From: an uncultured bacterium
Lineage (GTDB): Bacteria; Planctomycetota; Phycisphaerae; Phycisphaerales; SM1A02
Direction of reading: 5' to 3'
Assembly (NCBI GenBank): GCA_903898755.1
Contig: CAIUGT010000041.1
Span: 1 to 51,602 of the forward strand
Length of the DNA: 51,602 bases
Below the pieces are notes generated by a model. It was not told the origin of the DNA. It saw only the letters and a list, made by a program, of their open reading frames with translations, and searched no databases. This document shows, piece by piece, positions 15,969-24,811 of the stretch; positions within the stretch are counted from its first letter, which is position 1, and each line of letters begins with the position of its first letter. A program made the translations under genes and the position numbers.

Positions 15969-17258
15969 TTAACGATCGAGTTCGGCGGCGATGATGTTCA
16001 AACTTCCAATCACGGCCACGGCGTCGGCGAGTTGATGGCCTTCCAACAACTTCGCGATGCTTTGATAATTCACAAAACATGGCGGGCGGCAACGCGCGCG
16101 CCATGGATATTTTCCACCGCCACCCACCACAAAGAAACCAAGCTCGCCATTGGGGCTTTCCACGCAGGAATAACTCTCGCCAAGCGGAACATCCCAACCA
16201 CGGTTGTGCATGACCAATTCAAACAACTGAATTGTGCCTTCAATGCTGCCGTATACATCGCCCTTGTTCGGAATGACGGTCTTGGAATCTGCGCCAACAT
16301 TAATCGAGCCGCCAGGAATTTTGTCGATGAGTTGATCAATGATGGCGATGCTTTGTTTCATCTCCTCCATGCGGATCAAGTAACGAGAGAAGCAATCGCC
16401 GGCGCTGGCCACGGCCACATTAAATTTCACGGCCTCGGCGCCTTGACCATCCCAATTATTTTCAAAGCACAAATACGGTTCGTTCTTGCGCACATCGCGG
16501 CGCACGCCACTGGCACGCGCAACAGGACCAGTCAAACTCCACGCAATGGCGTCCTCCATGGAAATTGCGCCAACGCCCTCAAGTCGATCGCGGAAAATTC
16601 GGTTGCGATTCAGCAGTGACTCCAAATCCGTCAGCGACTTGGCCATGCGCACATGAATGAAATTTTTCACCATGCGCTTAAAGACTTCATCGTCTGGCAA
16701 ATCGCGCCATGCGCCGCCAACACGGGTCCAATCTGGGTGGTAGCGCTGGCCGCTGACATATTCGACAATGTCGTAAATAAATTCGCGTTCGTTGAATCCG
16801 TATAAGAATCCGGTGAACGCACCCAAGTCCAGCGCGGCCGCTCCAGCGCACAACAAATGGCTTTGCAACCTGCCCATTTCCGCCATGATGGTGCGGATGA
16901 CTTTGCAACGAGGGTTCACATCAATGCCCAACAACTTCTCAACGGAATTGTGCCACGCAATATCGTTCACAATTGGACTGGAGTAATCCATGCGGCTGAC
17001 GGTGCACACATATTGATTCCAATCATGGTGCTCGCCCAACTTCTCAAAGCCCGAATGCAAATATCCAATGTGCGGCGTCACGCGCGCAATGCGCTCGCCG
17101 TCCAATTCCAGAACCACGCGCAACGTGGTGTGCGTGGCGGGATGCGCGGGTCCAAAATTCAGAATCCATCGATCGGGCGACTGAACATGGTCCTTCAGGT
17201 AATCCGTATTTTCGACATCAAGGCCGTAGGTCTCATCGGGCGACAGTGTGTAAGGCAT
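15969..17258 (-). CDS. nuoD: NADH-quinone oxidoreductase subunit D
   Basis: 429 residues from the ATG at 17258 (an upstream in-frame ATG at 17303 is less likely). This is the 49-kDa subunit lining the quinone site of complex I. Key blocks are NFGPAHPATHTTLR with the quinone-site histidine, HIGYLHSGFEKL, RMDYSSPIVND with the quinone-site tyrosine, and the C-terminal YSCVESPNGELG and PCFVNYQSIAKLLEG. The usual HPATHG is HPATHT here. It is first in a minus-strand run nuoD-nuoE-orf77-nuoF-ybeY; nuoA-C and nuoG-N are not in the window, so the complex I genes are split. Confidence 0.95.
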   Translation of the reverse strand: MPYTLSPDETYGLDVENTDYLKDHVQSPDRWILNFGPAHPATHTTLRVVLELDGERIARVTPHIGYLHSGFEKLGEHHDWNQYVCTVSRMDYSSPIVNDIAWHNSVEKLLGIDVNPRCKVIRTIMAEMGRLQSHLLCAGAAALDLGAFTGFLYGFNEREFIYDIVEYVSGQRYHPDWTRVGGAWRDLPDDEVFKRMVKNFIHVRMAKSLTDLESLLNRNRIFRDRLEGVGAISMEDAIAWSLTGPVARASGVRRDVRKNEPYLCFENNWDGQGAEAVKFNVAVASAGDCFSRYLIRMEEMKQSIAIIDQLIDKIPGGSINVGADSKTVIPNKGDVYGSIEGTIQLFELVMHNRGWDVPLGESYSCVESPNGELGFFVVGGGGKYPWRARCRPPCFVNYQSIAKLLEGHQLADAVAVIGSLNIIAAELDR

Positions 17259-17414
17259 GGAACGGCGAGTATAGACAGGAATTTGCAATGAGTCGTGCTG
17301 CAATTTGCCAAAAAATGGCCAGGCCGTGATCAGTTCGCGTGACGTACATGATTGTCGAAATCGCTCTTGAAGGCGCCGAAATTTACCTCTGGAAAGTGTC
17401 AGTTTTGTGGCAAA

Positions 17415-19208
17415 TTAGGCTCGAAACAAGGCGCCCATTTTTTTGCCAATCATGCTGCTTGCCGCAAGCAATGTGATGGCCAGAAGCGCCATGGCCCACA
17501 CACCCATCGCGCTTGCGATCAATTCACCGTCGCCCAATCGATCGTACAAAGTGTAAATGGCTTTGGTGATTGGATAGTCGCGCTCACGCTGCGCCAACAA
17601 CAAACTGTCGCTTACTTCAAGCATGGAAAAACTAAACGCCAGCAACGCGCCCGCCACCAAGTTGGCCGCGATCAATGGCACCACAATTTTTCGCAATGTG
17701 CGAATGAATCCCGCACCCAAACCTTGTGCGGCCTCTTCCAAAGACAAACTAGTTTGCTGCAAACCAGCAACCGCACTGCGAGCCACATACGGCATACGTC
17801 GAATGGCGTAGGCCACCACAAGCAACGGAAATGGATTTGGGTTGGCGCCCACAATATCAACCACGGATCGCAGTGGCGCGTTGCGCATCCAATCGCCCCA
17901 AGTTTGCGGAAGACCTTCCGCGACGCCATTCAACACGCGCGGCATGGCTCCGCCAAATGGCCACTCAAGACTCATGGCGATAAAGCCAAACGCCATCACC
18001 AAACCAGGAACCGCCAGTGGCAACATCATGAGCGCATCAATCATGCCGCGGCCACGAATGGTGCCGCGCACAATCAAACGCGCCGCAATCATGCCAATCA
18101 CAAGCGCAGCCACCGTGGCGCACAGCGACAAGATCAAGCTATTTCGAATGCTGGAAACCGCCAACGGGTGCGACATGGCCGTGGACCAACCTTCCAATGT
18201 GAACGACGACGGCAGAATTGTTCCGTACCACCCACCGGGCAATGAAAGACTTGCAATAATTGTGCTGACGTGTGGCAGTCCCGCCACGCACACCACGCCG
18301 CCAACAAAAATCCAGCACAGCATTGTTCCAAGCCAGCCAACTTTTTTTTCCTCGCGGCGAACGCTGGCTTTGGATTGCATGGCATGCGCTTTCCCGCCCA
18401 CCGCTATTTTTCCTGCGATGTATAACGAGATCGAAACCACCAACATCACCGCCACCAGCGCGAATGGTCGGCGACTGGATTGCATATCTTTCAAGCCGTC
18501 AAAAATTTGCACGCTGGTGACGTTGCGAAATTCAAACATCAATGGAGTTCCCAGCTCGGTGAAACTCCAGATGAACACAATCACCGCGCCCGCGAAAGCG
18601 CCGGGCGTGACCAACGGTACGGTGATGCGGCGAAATCGTGTCCACGCGCCCGCACCAAGATTGCACGCAACTTCTTCAAGAGCCGGATCCAAATTGGCCA
18701 GAGCCGCAGTTAAATTTAAATACACGATTGGATACAGCGACAACGTTTCCAGCACAATCACAGCCCAAAATCCGCCTCGACCGGTGAAGTCAATTCCATC
18801 TTGAAGCAGGCCAAGTTTGCATAAGACGGCGTTGAAAGAACCTTCTCGCCCCAGCAAATGGCGCAACCCAATCGCGCCCACAAATGGCGGCAACACCAAA
18901 GGCAAGAGCAACAAACCAGTCAATAGTCCCTTGCCTGCAAAATGCAATCGCGCGGCAACCAACGCCAACGGCGTCGCCAATAATAATGTGCCAACGGTCA
19001 CGCAAAACGCAATCGCAAGCGCGTTGAAAAGTCCGGCGCGCGTCGCGGGATCCCGCAACACGTCCGTCACATGCCACATGGTCCACGATGATCCATCAAG
19101 CGTAAGAAACGCGCCGCGCAACACCAACCACAATGGCCACAACAGGCAACTTGCAAGAATTGCGATCAATAAAAAAAGTTGCGCTCGTTGCCAACCGTGT
19201 CGACTCAC
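17415..19208 (-). CDS. Iron-type ABC transporter permease (FbpB/AfuB-like, two fused domains)
   Basis: 597 residues with about twelve membrane segments in two homologous halves. Each half has an EAA loop that contacts the ATPase: EEVACNLGAGAWTRFRRITVP (first, near residue 180) and EEAAQGLGAGFIRTLRKIVVP (second, near 490). Fused double permeases of this type serve Fe3+ (FbpB/AfuB), thiamine or phosphonate uptake. The wording around LEEVACNLGAG fits the iron group best. No binding protein or ATPase gene lies beside it, so the substrate stays open. The start codon is a GTG at 19208. Downstream (17304-17414) no clear terminator was found. Confidence 0.84.
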   Translation of the reverse strand: MSRHGWQRAQLFLLIAILASCLLWPLWLVLRGAFLTLDGSSWTMWHVTDVLRDPATRAGLFNALAIAFCVTVGTLLLATPLALVAARLHFAGKGLLTGLLLLPLVLPPFVGAIGLRHLLGREGSFNAVLCKLGLLQDGIDFTGRGGFWAVIVLETLSLYPIVYLNLTAALANLDPALEEVACNLGAGAWTRFRRITVPLVTPGAFAGAVIVFIWSFTELGTPLMFEFRNVTSVQIFDGLKDMQSSRRPFALVAVMLVVSISLYIAGKIAVGGKAHAMQSKASVRREEKKVGWLGTMLCWIFVGGVVCVAGLPHVSTIIASLSLPGGWYGTILPSSFTLEGWSTAMSHPLAVSSIRNSLILSLCATVAALVIGMIAARLIVRGTIRGRGMIDALMMLPLAVPGLVMAFGFIAMSLEWPFGGAMPRVLNGVAEGLPQTWGDWMRNAPLRSVVDIVGANPNPFPLLVVAYAIRRMPYVARSAVAGLQQTSLSLEEAAQGLGAGFIRTLRKIVVPLIAANLVAGALLAFSFSMLEVSDSLLLAQRERDYPITKAIYTLYDRLGDGELIASAMGVWAMALLAITLLAASSMIGKKMGALFRA

Positions 19209-19236
19209 AACCGCAGTGTACGGCGAGCCGTCGTTA

Positions 19237-20793
19237 CTACATGTTCAGCAAAATCATGGACACATCGGCCGTATCAACGTAACCGTTCAAATCCACATCG
19301 CTGCCAGGATCAGTGGTGCCCATGTTCAGAAGCACTTGCGAGATATCTCCGGAATCCAACAGCCCACTTCCATCTATATCTCCTTCAATTCCAAAACCAA
19401 GAGGGTCCACTTGCCACCCAGCGGAAACCTGCACCGCGGCTCCGCTATCAACCCGCGTCATTTCGACCACATATTCACCTTGCTGCAAATTTGAAAGGTG
19501 AATGATTTCAATATTGTCCACCGCTGAAGCGCTTGAAACATTTCCGCCGCCAATGCAAGCAATGCCAGCGTCACCTTCAAGCGCCTGCAACGTGCTGGCG
19601 CCAGACAATGCTCGTCGAACACGCAAGTCGATATTGGCAAGCGTGTAACTTGCAAAACCACTCGCCACCACGCGCGGCCATGTAATGACAAAGTCCAAAG
19701 TTGGAGTGAGTTGCGTCACACGGAAGCGCCAATACACATGTTGCGCAGCGCTGATGGTGATACTTGCAAACCCAACTCGATTGGAGCGCGTGGCATTCAC
19801 GGCAACAGTGTTGCCATTGTCTTTTGCCGCGCTCACAATTTGATGTGCGACATTGATATCCAAAGCGCCGGCGCCGCGAAGCGGATCAAGTGGTTTGGCC
19901 GTGACGCCCCGCTGCGCTCCGCTTTGTGGCGCTTGATTGCTCCAACTTGCGTCTCTTGTTGCGCCCGCGAGCAGCGATGCTTTCACAACTTGCGCCGTTG
20001 CCATTGCGGACAACCCAGCCGTTGGCGCGCCAGCAAGTTGCGCCTGCTGAAACAGCAATGCCGCTGCCGCGCCAACCGTAGGCGTGCAGTAACTGGTGGC
20101 TTGACCCGGCGCAATTATTTCTGGCTTCATTCGGCCAGGAGTATCGCTTGCGGATGCTGTCACACCTGCGGAATGTTGCAAATCCAAGCGACCCACTGAA
20201 AGTCCATTGAAGCAATCTCCCATCATGGGATAGCGAATGCTTCCAGTGCCATTATTCTCGCCATTGACCGCCAACACGCCGTCGCGGTACATGATGTAAT
20301 CCATGCGTCGAACCGCCTCACGGTCATAGGCTTCTTTGCCCATCCCATACGAAGCCAACCAAGAATTATTTTGCACGCGCACCGATGCATTGGGTTGTGT
20401 GGTGGGCAAAGTCACACCCGTTCCAATTTTTAAATTGTCAACGATCCAATTACTGACATTGAAAGCCCAAATATTCGCGACCCCTTTGGCCATGCTTGTG
20501 TTGGCGCCATATAAAGAACTCGCAACATAGGTCGCGTGCGAACTGATCGCGTACGGCGTGTTCATTCGTGTCACAGTTTTTCCAATGAACTCACTCTGCG
20601 AAACATCCGGTGAGTACGCGGTGGAATCCGTCGCCAATGGAGATTCAACTTGCACCACGCCAATCCCCGCGCCCGTTGGCGTTGCGGAACCCAAACGCGC
20701 AACAAGTGCGGCATAACCGGGACTGTCCGCCAAGGCGTGACTCGCTCCCAAAAATGAAGCGGCGAGAGCAAATATGTGGAGAGTTCCAACCAT
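19237..20793 (-). CDS. Secreted subtilase-like protein with C-terminal dockerin-type repeats
   Basis: 518 residues from the ATG at 20793, which has AAGGAA eight bases upstream and a good signal peptide (MVGTLHIFALAASFLGASHALA). A GTG extension to 20832 is unlikely. The subtilase (S8) core shows H86 in SSHATYVAS, an oxyanion Asn in NGENNGTG (180-181) and S234 in ATSYCTPTVGAAAALL, aligning with GTSMAAPHVAG. The catalytic Asp position aligns to E50 in GIGVVQVES, so activity is uncertain. The last about 47 residues hold two Ca-binding dockerin-like loops, DIDGSGLLDSGDI and DVDLNGYVDTADV, each followed by 'LLNM', common in planctomycete exported proteins. It probably acts outside the cell or on its surface. 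Confidence 0.72.
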   Translation of the reverse strand: MVGTLHIFALAASFLGASHALADSPGYAALVARLGSATPTGAGIGVVQVESPLATDSTAYSPDVSQSEFIGKTVTRMNTPYAISSHATYVASSLYGANTSMAKGVANIWAFNVSNWIVDNLKIGTGVTLPTTQPNASVRVQNNSWLASYGMGKEAYDREAVRRMDYIMYRDGVLAVNGENNGTGSIRYPMMGDCFNGLSVGRLDLQHSAGVTASASDTPGRMKPEIIAPGQATSYCTPTVGAAAALLFQQAQLAGAPTAGLSAMATAQVVKASLLAGATRDASWSNQAPQSGAQRGVTAKPLDPLRGAGALDINVAHQIVSAAKDNGNTVAVNATRSNRVGFASITISAAQHVYWRFRVTQLTPTLDFVITWPRVVASGFASYTLANIDLRVRRALSGASTLQALEGDAGIACIGGGNVSSASAVDNIEIIHLSNLQQGEYVVEMTRVDSGAAVQVSAGWQVDPLGFGIEGDIDGSGLLDSGDISQVLLNMGTTDPGSDVDLNGYVDTADVSMILLNM

Positions 20794-20886
20794 AAAGTGT
20801 GTTTCCTTGCGGCGATTCCAAGGCAAATGCACGACACTTTGGCCTACTGGTTGAACTATGCCTCCGTGAATTCGGCGCGCAAATAT

Positions 20887-20918
20887 ATTTTGTATAAAAA
20901 ACGGTTTTTATACAAAAT
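20887..20918. repeat. Perfect 14-base AT-rich inverted repeat in a divergent promoter region
   Basis: ATTTTGTATAAAAA (20887-20900), spacer ACGG, then TTTTTATACAAAAT (20905-20918). The arms match without mismatch. It lies between the subtilase-like gene (minus) and the hydroxyacid dehydrogenase (plus), 15 bases before the dehydrogenase ATG. Each arm contains TATAAA, so it may hold divergent -10 elements, a repressor operator or a leader hairpin. A GC-poor stem argues against an ordinary terminator. Confidence 0.6.
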
Positions 20919-20933
20919 GGCTAACTTCATTGA

Positions 20934-21878
20934 ATGAAACCCTTTGTCATTGTTGCGGAACCCCTGGCTAGCGCCCCTTCGCAATGGCTTGCCAATGAAT
21001 GCGATGTGATACAGGCGGCTCCAGGACACGCGGATTTTATTGCCGCCGCGCGGCGCGCGCAGGGACTTGCTATTCGAACGGCGACGCATGTAGACGCGCA
21101 ACTGTTGGCGCAACTTCCGCAATTAAAAGTGATCGCGCGCGCCGGGGTCGGTCTGGACCACATTGATCTTGCGGCGTGCAAGGCGCGTGGCATTCGCGTG
21201 GTGCACACGCCGGACGCCAACACGCAGGCCGTTGTTGAATATGTGCTTGCGCTTGTGTTTGACGCCATCCGTCCGCGCGTTTTTCTTTCTTCGCCTGCGG
21301 ACGCGACCCGATGGGAACAGGTGCGTAACGAACTGACCGCGCCACGGCAGTTGAATGAAATGACTTTTGGCATTCTTGGCTTGGGTCGAATTGGAAAACG
21401 TCTCGCGCTTGTGCTCAACGCCCTTGGCTGCAAAGTTCTGTTCCATGATCTACTTCATATTGAATCGGCCGCGCGCAACGGCGCCACTTCTGTTGCGGCA
21501 CAAGAATTATTCGAGCAAGCCGACATTCTTTCCATTCACATTGATGGCCGAGATAGCAACTTTCGGTGCGTGAACGCGAATTTGATCAAGGCCATGAAGA
21601 CAGGCTTGACATTTATAAACACCAGTCGCGGGCGCGTGGTGGATCACCATGCCTTGGCGAAATTTTTAAGCGTAAACACAGAGGCGCAGGCCATTCTTGA
21701 CGTGCATGATCCAGAGCCATTTCTTTCTGATTGCCCAATGCTTGGCCTGCCCAACGCGCATCTTGCGCCGCACCTTGCAAGCCGCACTGAAACCGCGGTG
21801 CTTCATATGAGTTGGGTGGTGCGCGACTTGGTGGCGGTATTGCAAGGACGAGCCCCACAATTTGAAGCTTCAAAATAA
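20934..21878 (+). CDS. D-2-hydroxyacid dehydrogenase, phosphoglycerate dehydrogenase-like
   Basis: 314-residue NAD-dependent enzyme of the SerA/PdxB family. The NAD-binding Rossmann motif is GILGLGRIGKRLA (about 145-157). Substrate- and catalysis-related blocks are ARAGVGLDHIDLAAC, INTSRGRVVDHHAL (catalytic Arg), LDVHDPEPF (Glu) and LAPHLASRTE (catalytic His). It lacks the C-terminal ACT/ASB domains of long SerA proteins, matching the short type. It could be 3-phosphoglycerate dehydrogenase for serine synthesis; the enolase gene next to it suits a 3-carbon metabolism context. Other 2-hydroxyacids remain possible. Confidence 0.82.
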   Translation: MKPFVIVAEPLASAPSQWLANECDVIQAAPGHADFIAAARRAQGLAIRTATHVDAQLLAQLPQLKVIARAGVGLDHIDLAACKARGIRVVHTPDANTQAVVEYVLALVFDAIRPRVFLSSPADATRWEQVRNELTAPRQLNEMTFGILGLGRIGKRLALVLNALGCKVLFHDLLHIESAARNGATSVAAQELFEQADILSIHIDGRDSNFRCVNANLIKAMKTGLTFINTSRGRVVDHHALAKFLSVNTEAQAILDVHDPEPFLSDCPMLGLPNAHLAPHLASRTETAVLHMSWVVRDLVAVLQGRAPQFEASK

Positions 21879-21984
21879 CACGATGCCCATTGGACAAACC
21901 ACTTATAGTGCGCTCTGACTTATTTATAAATCCGATTGTTCGTCACATTCTGAACGTGCTCATCAAACCATTCGTGGAAACAAA

Positions 21985-23283
21985 ATGAAATCAGCGATTC
22001 ACCATGTTCACGCCCGACAAATTCTTGATTCACGCGGCTTCCCCACTGTGGAATGCCAAGTCACACTTGCCGATGGAACCCTTGGGTGCGCCGCGGTTCC
22101 TTCTGGCGCCAGTACGGGCGAAAACGAAGCTGTGGAACTTCGTGACTGCGACAAGAAAACATACCGCGGCAAGGGTGTGCTCAAAGCCGTCGACCATGTC
22201 AATGGAAAAATAGCGGGCGCTCTCAAAGGCTTGAACTCGCTTGACCAATCCACCATTGATCGGCTCATGATTGACCTTGATGGCACGCCCAACAAAGCCA
22301 ATCTTGGGGCCAACGCCATGCTTGCGGTCAGCCTTGCCAACGCGCATGCGGCCGCGGCTTACTCCAATCAGCCGCTTTACAAACATCTTGGCGGCGAAAG
22401 CGCAACCACATTGCCCGCGCCCATGCTGAACATTCTCAATGGTGGAAAACATGCGGATAACACCGTGGATTTTCAGGAATTCATGATCCAGCCAATTGGC
22501 TTTGACACGTTTCAAGAGGCCCTGCGCGCGGGCGTTGAGATTTACCATTCGCTCAAGGATGTGCTGCATGAGAAACATCTTTCAACGGCCGTTGGCGATG
22601 AGGGCGGGTTCGCACCCAACCTGAAACGCAATGAGGACGCCTGCGATCTGATCGCCACAGCGGTGGAAAAGTCTGGGTACGAACTTGGTCGGCACATCAT
22701 GATTTGCCTTGATCCTGCAACCAGTGAATTGGTGAACGAGGCAAAAAAAATAAATAAGAACGGCTATAAGTTTTTCAAGAGCGACCCAAGCCGAGTCGCC
22801 ACCAGCGATGAGATGATTGACATGTGGAGCGAGTGGCGCAAGCGTTGGCCTATTCGATCCATTGAGGACGGTCTTGGCGAAGATGATTGGAGTGGATGGA
22901 AATCTCTGACGACGCGCCTAGGAAAAACAACTCAACTTGTTGGTGACGATTTGTTTGTGACCAATCCGAAATTTCTCGCGCGTGGCATCACTGAGCATTG
23001 CGCCAACGCCATCTTGGTCAAGGTGAATCAAATTGGCACCCTCACGGAGACCCTAGAAGCAGTTGCCCTGGCTCAAAAATCTTCTTTCAATGTCATTCTG
23101 AGCCACCGCTCAGGTGAAACAGAGGATCACACCATTGCTGACTTGGCCGTGGCTACCAATTGCGGTCAAATTAAAACCGGCGCACCGTGCCGTAGTGATC
23201 GCACCGCCAAATACAACCGATTGCTTCGCATTGCCGAGGAACTTGGGGCGCGTGCACAATTTGGCGGGTCCTCGCTTCGCTAA
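21985..23283 (+). CDS. eno: Enolase
   Basis: 432-residue glycolytic enzyme converting 2-phosphoglycerate to phosphoenolpyruvate. It is highly conserved: [17 protein letters not shown] at the N-terminus, [80 protein letters not shown] with the catalytic Lys, and the SHRSGETED signature. Length is as expected. The Shine-Dalgarno is weak (GTGGAA). It lies 106 bases after the dehydrogenase, so a separate promoter is possible. Confidence 0.98.
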   Translation: MKSAIHHVHARQILDSRGFPTVECQVTLADGTLGCAAVPSGASTGENEAVELRDCDKKTYRGKGVLKAVDHVNGKIAGALKGLNSLDQSTIDRLMIDLDGTPNKANLGANAMLAVSLANAHAAAAYSNQPLYKHLGGESATTLPAPMLNILNGGKHADNTVDFQEFMIQPIGFDTFQEALRAGVEIYHSLKDVLHEKHLSTAVGDEGGFAPNLKRNEDACDLIATAVEKSGYELGRHIMICLDPATSELVNEAKKINKNGYKFFKSDPSRVATSDEMIDMWSEWRKRWPIRSIEDGLGEDDWSGWKSLTTRLGKTTQLVGDDLFVTNPKFLARGITEHCANAILVKVNQIGTLTETLEAVALAQKSSFNVILSHRSGETEDHTIADLAVATNCGQIKTGAPCRSDRTAKYNRLLRIAEELGARAQFGGSSLR

Positions 23284-23388
23284 ACACCCAACCGCTATTT
23301 GTATTTTGCCACTTTATAAAATTTGGTTCGCAATCACGAAATGATCACCTGGCCTATGAAATCATTCCAAGCCAATGTGTGAAACACC

Positions 23389-24720
23389 ATGTCAAAACCA
23401 ATTGATCCAATTGAACAACAGGAACTTAAAAATGTTCCGTCCCAAGTCATCACCAAGTTGCTCATGGTGTCACGGCGCTTGTCGGAGTCCAGCGAACTTT
23501 CCGTGGTGCTTTCCACCGTCATTGACGCATTGAGAGATTTGCTCAACGCCGAACGCGCCACCGTATTTGAATATGACGCCGAAGCAAATGAACTTTTCAC
23601 ACAAGTAGCCCACGGAATTTCAAAAACTGGTTCAGGCGTTATTCGCATTCCCGCCAATCGAGGAATCGCCGGTGCGGCGGCTCAAACCAAGAAACTCATT
23701 CACATTCCCGACGCCTATGCGGACGAGCGCTTTAATCAAAACATAGATAAAACCACTGGATTTCGCACGCGCAACATGCTCGCTCTTCCGCTGATTGATC
23801 ACGAGGGCGGACTCGTTGGCGTTGCGCAAGTGCTCAACAGTTGCCATGGGCCATTCACCGATCAAGATCAAGAAATCGCGCTTGGTCTTTCCGCGCAAGC
23901 GGCGGTCGCCATTCGTCGCGGTCGGCTTATGGAAGATCGCATGGCCCGCGAACGCATGGAGCGTGATTTACAAGCCGCGCGTTCGATTCAACAAAGCTCA
24001 TTTCCAAGCGCGTTGCCGCCAATGCAGAGTTGGCAAGTGGCGGCGACAGGAATTCCCGCTGAGCAATGCGGAGGCGATGCGTTTGATGTGATTCCACTTG
24101 TCAATAATGTGATCGTCGAACCCGATCAATCTCCTGATGAAATTGTGTTACTGGTTGCGGATGCGACCGGCCACGGAATTGGGTCCGCACTGTCGGCAAT
24201 GCAAGTGCGCGGAATGCTGCGCATTGGACTTCGTTTGAAGCAAGAGGTTCGACGAATTGCCGAGGAAGCCAATCGACAACTCTGTCAGGATTTACCAATG
24301 GGGCGCTTTGTGACGGCGTGGTATGCCCGAATTTCCCTGCACAACGGCCAAGTGGAAAACTACGCGGCTGGTCAAGGACCAATCATGCACTATCGCAGGC
24401 GTGAAGATGATTTTATTATTTTGCCAACCGACGATGCGCCACTGGGAGTCATGATCCATGAACCCATTGCCCATTCAACTGTGATCACCATGCAACCCGG
24501 CGACTTTCTGATTGCCTTAACCGACGGGTATTACGAATCCGAAGGCACCGATGGCTCTCAATATCAGGAACAACCAGTGATGGATTTGGTGCGCAAGCAC
24601 AGAGATGAATCACCCGATTTTATTTTAAAATCCATCTACACTTCCCTGATGGATTGGACAGCCTCCGCGCCCGCGGCCGATGATCGCACAGCGATTATTG
24701 TAAAACGACTTCTAAAATAA
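23389..24720 (+). CDS. GAF-domain PP2C (SpoIIE/RsbU-like) protein phosphatase
   Basis: 443 residues. A GAF domain occupies about 35-180 (STVIDALRDLLNAERATVFEYD to LVGVAQVLNS). It is followed by a short linker helix with RDLQAARSIQQSSFPSALPP, the standard entry to RsbU-type PP2C domains. The phosphatase part (about 215-443) has metal-binding aspartates in CGGDAFDV, VADATGHGIGSA and LTDGYYES. Such enzymes dephosphorylate anti-sigma-factor antagonists in partner-switching systems, usually with an STAS protein and a kinase. Neither is beside it. It converges with the CHASE2-cyclase gene, with 91 bases between. The ligand of the GAF domain is unknown. Confidence 0.88.
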   Translation: MSKPIDPIEQQELKNVPSQVITKLLMVSRRLSESSELSVVLSTVIDALRDLLNAERATVFEYDAEANELFTQVAHGISKTGSGVIRIPANRGIAGAAAQTKKLIHIPDAYADERFNQNIDKTTGFRTRNMLALPLIDHEGGLVGVAQVLNSCHGPFTDQDQEIALGLSAQAAVAIRRGRLMEDRMARERMERDLQAARSIQQSSFPSALPPMQSWQVAATGIPAEQCGGDAFDVIPLVNNVIVEPDQSPDEIVLLVADATGHGIGSALSAMQVRGMLRIGLRLKQEVRRIAEEANRQLCQDLPMGRFVTAWYARISLHNGQVENYAAGQGPIMHYRRREDDFIILPTDDAPLGVMIHEPIAHSTVITMQPGDFLIALTDGYYESEGTDGSQYQEQPVMDLVRKHRDESPDFILKSIYTSLMDWTASAPAADDRTAIIVKRLLK

Positions 24721-24811
24721 GAGCCCACTCATCGCGGCACGCACGCTGCTTTGGGACTGTCTGAAGCGCGTACACACATACATTGACTCACATCTGTTGG
24801 CGCGCAGAAAT

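Noticed and set aside
15949-16197. N-terminal extension of nuoE
   Set aside because: The extra 83 codons are nuoD coding sequence read in another frame; the ATG at 15948 gives the normal NuoE length.
17352-18804. Two long plus-strand frames (297 and 320 codons)
   Set aside because: Both are antisense to the ABC permease; their composition is His/Gln/Asn-rich without hydrophobic order.
20887-20918. Reading the palindrome as an intrinsic terminator
   Set aside because: It sits between divergent gene starts, where no transcript ends, and the stem is GC-poor.
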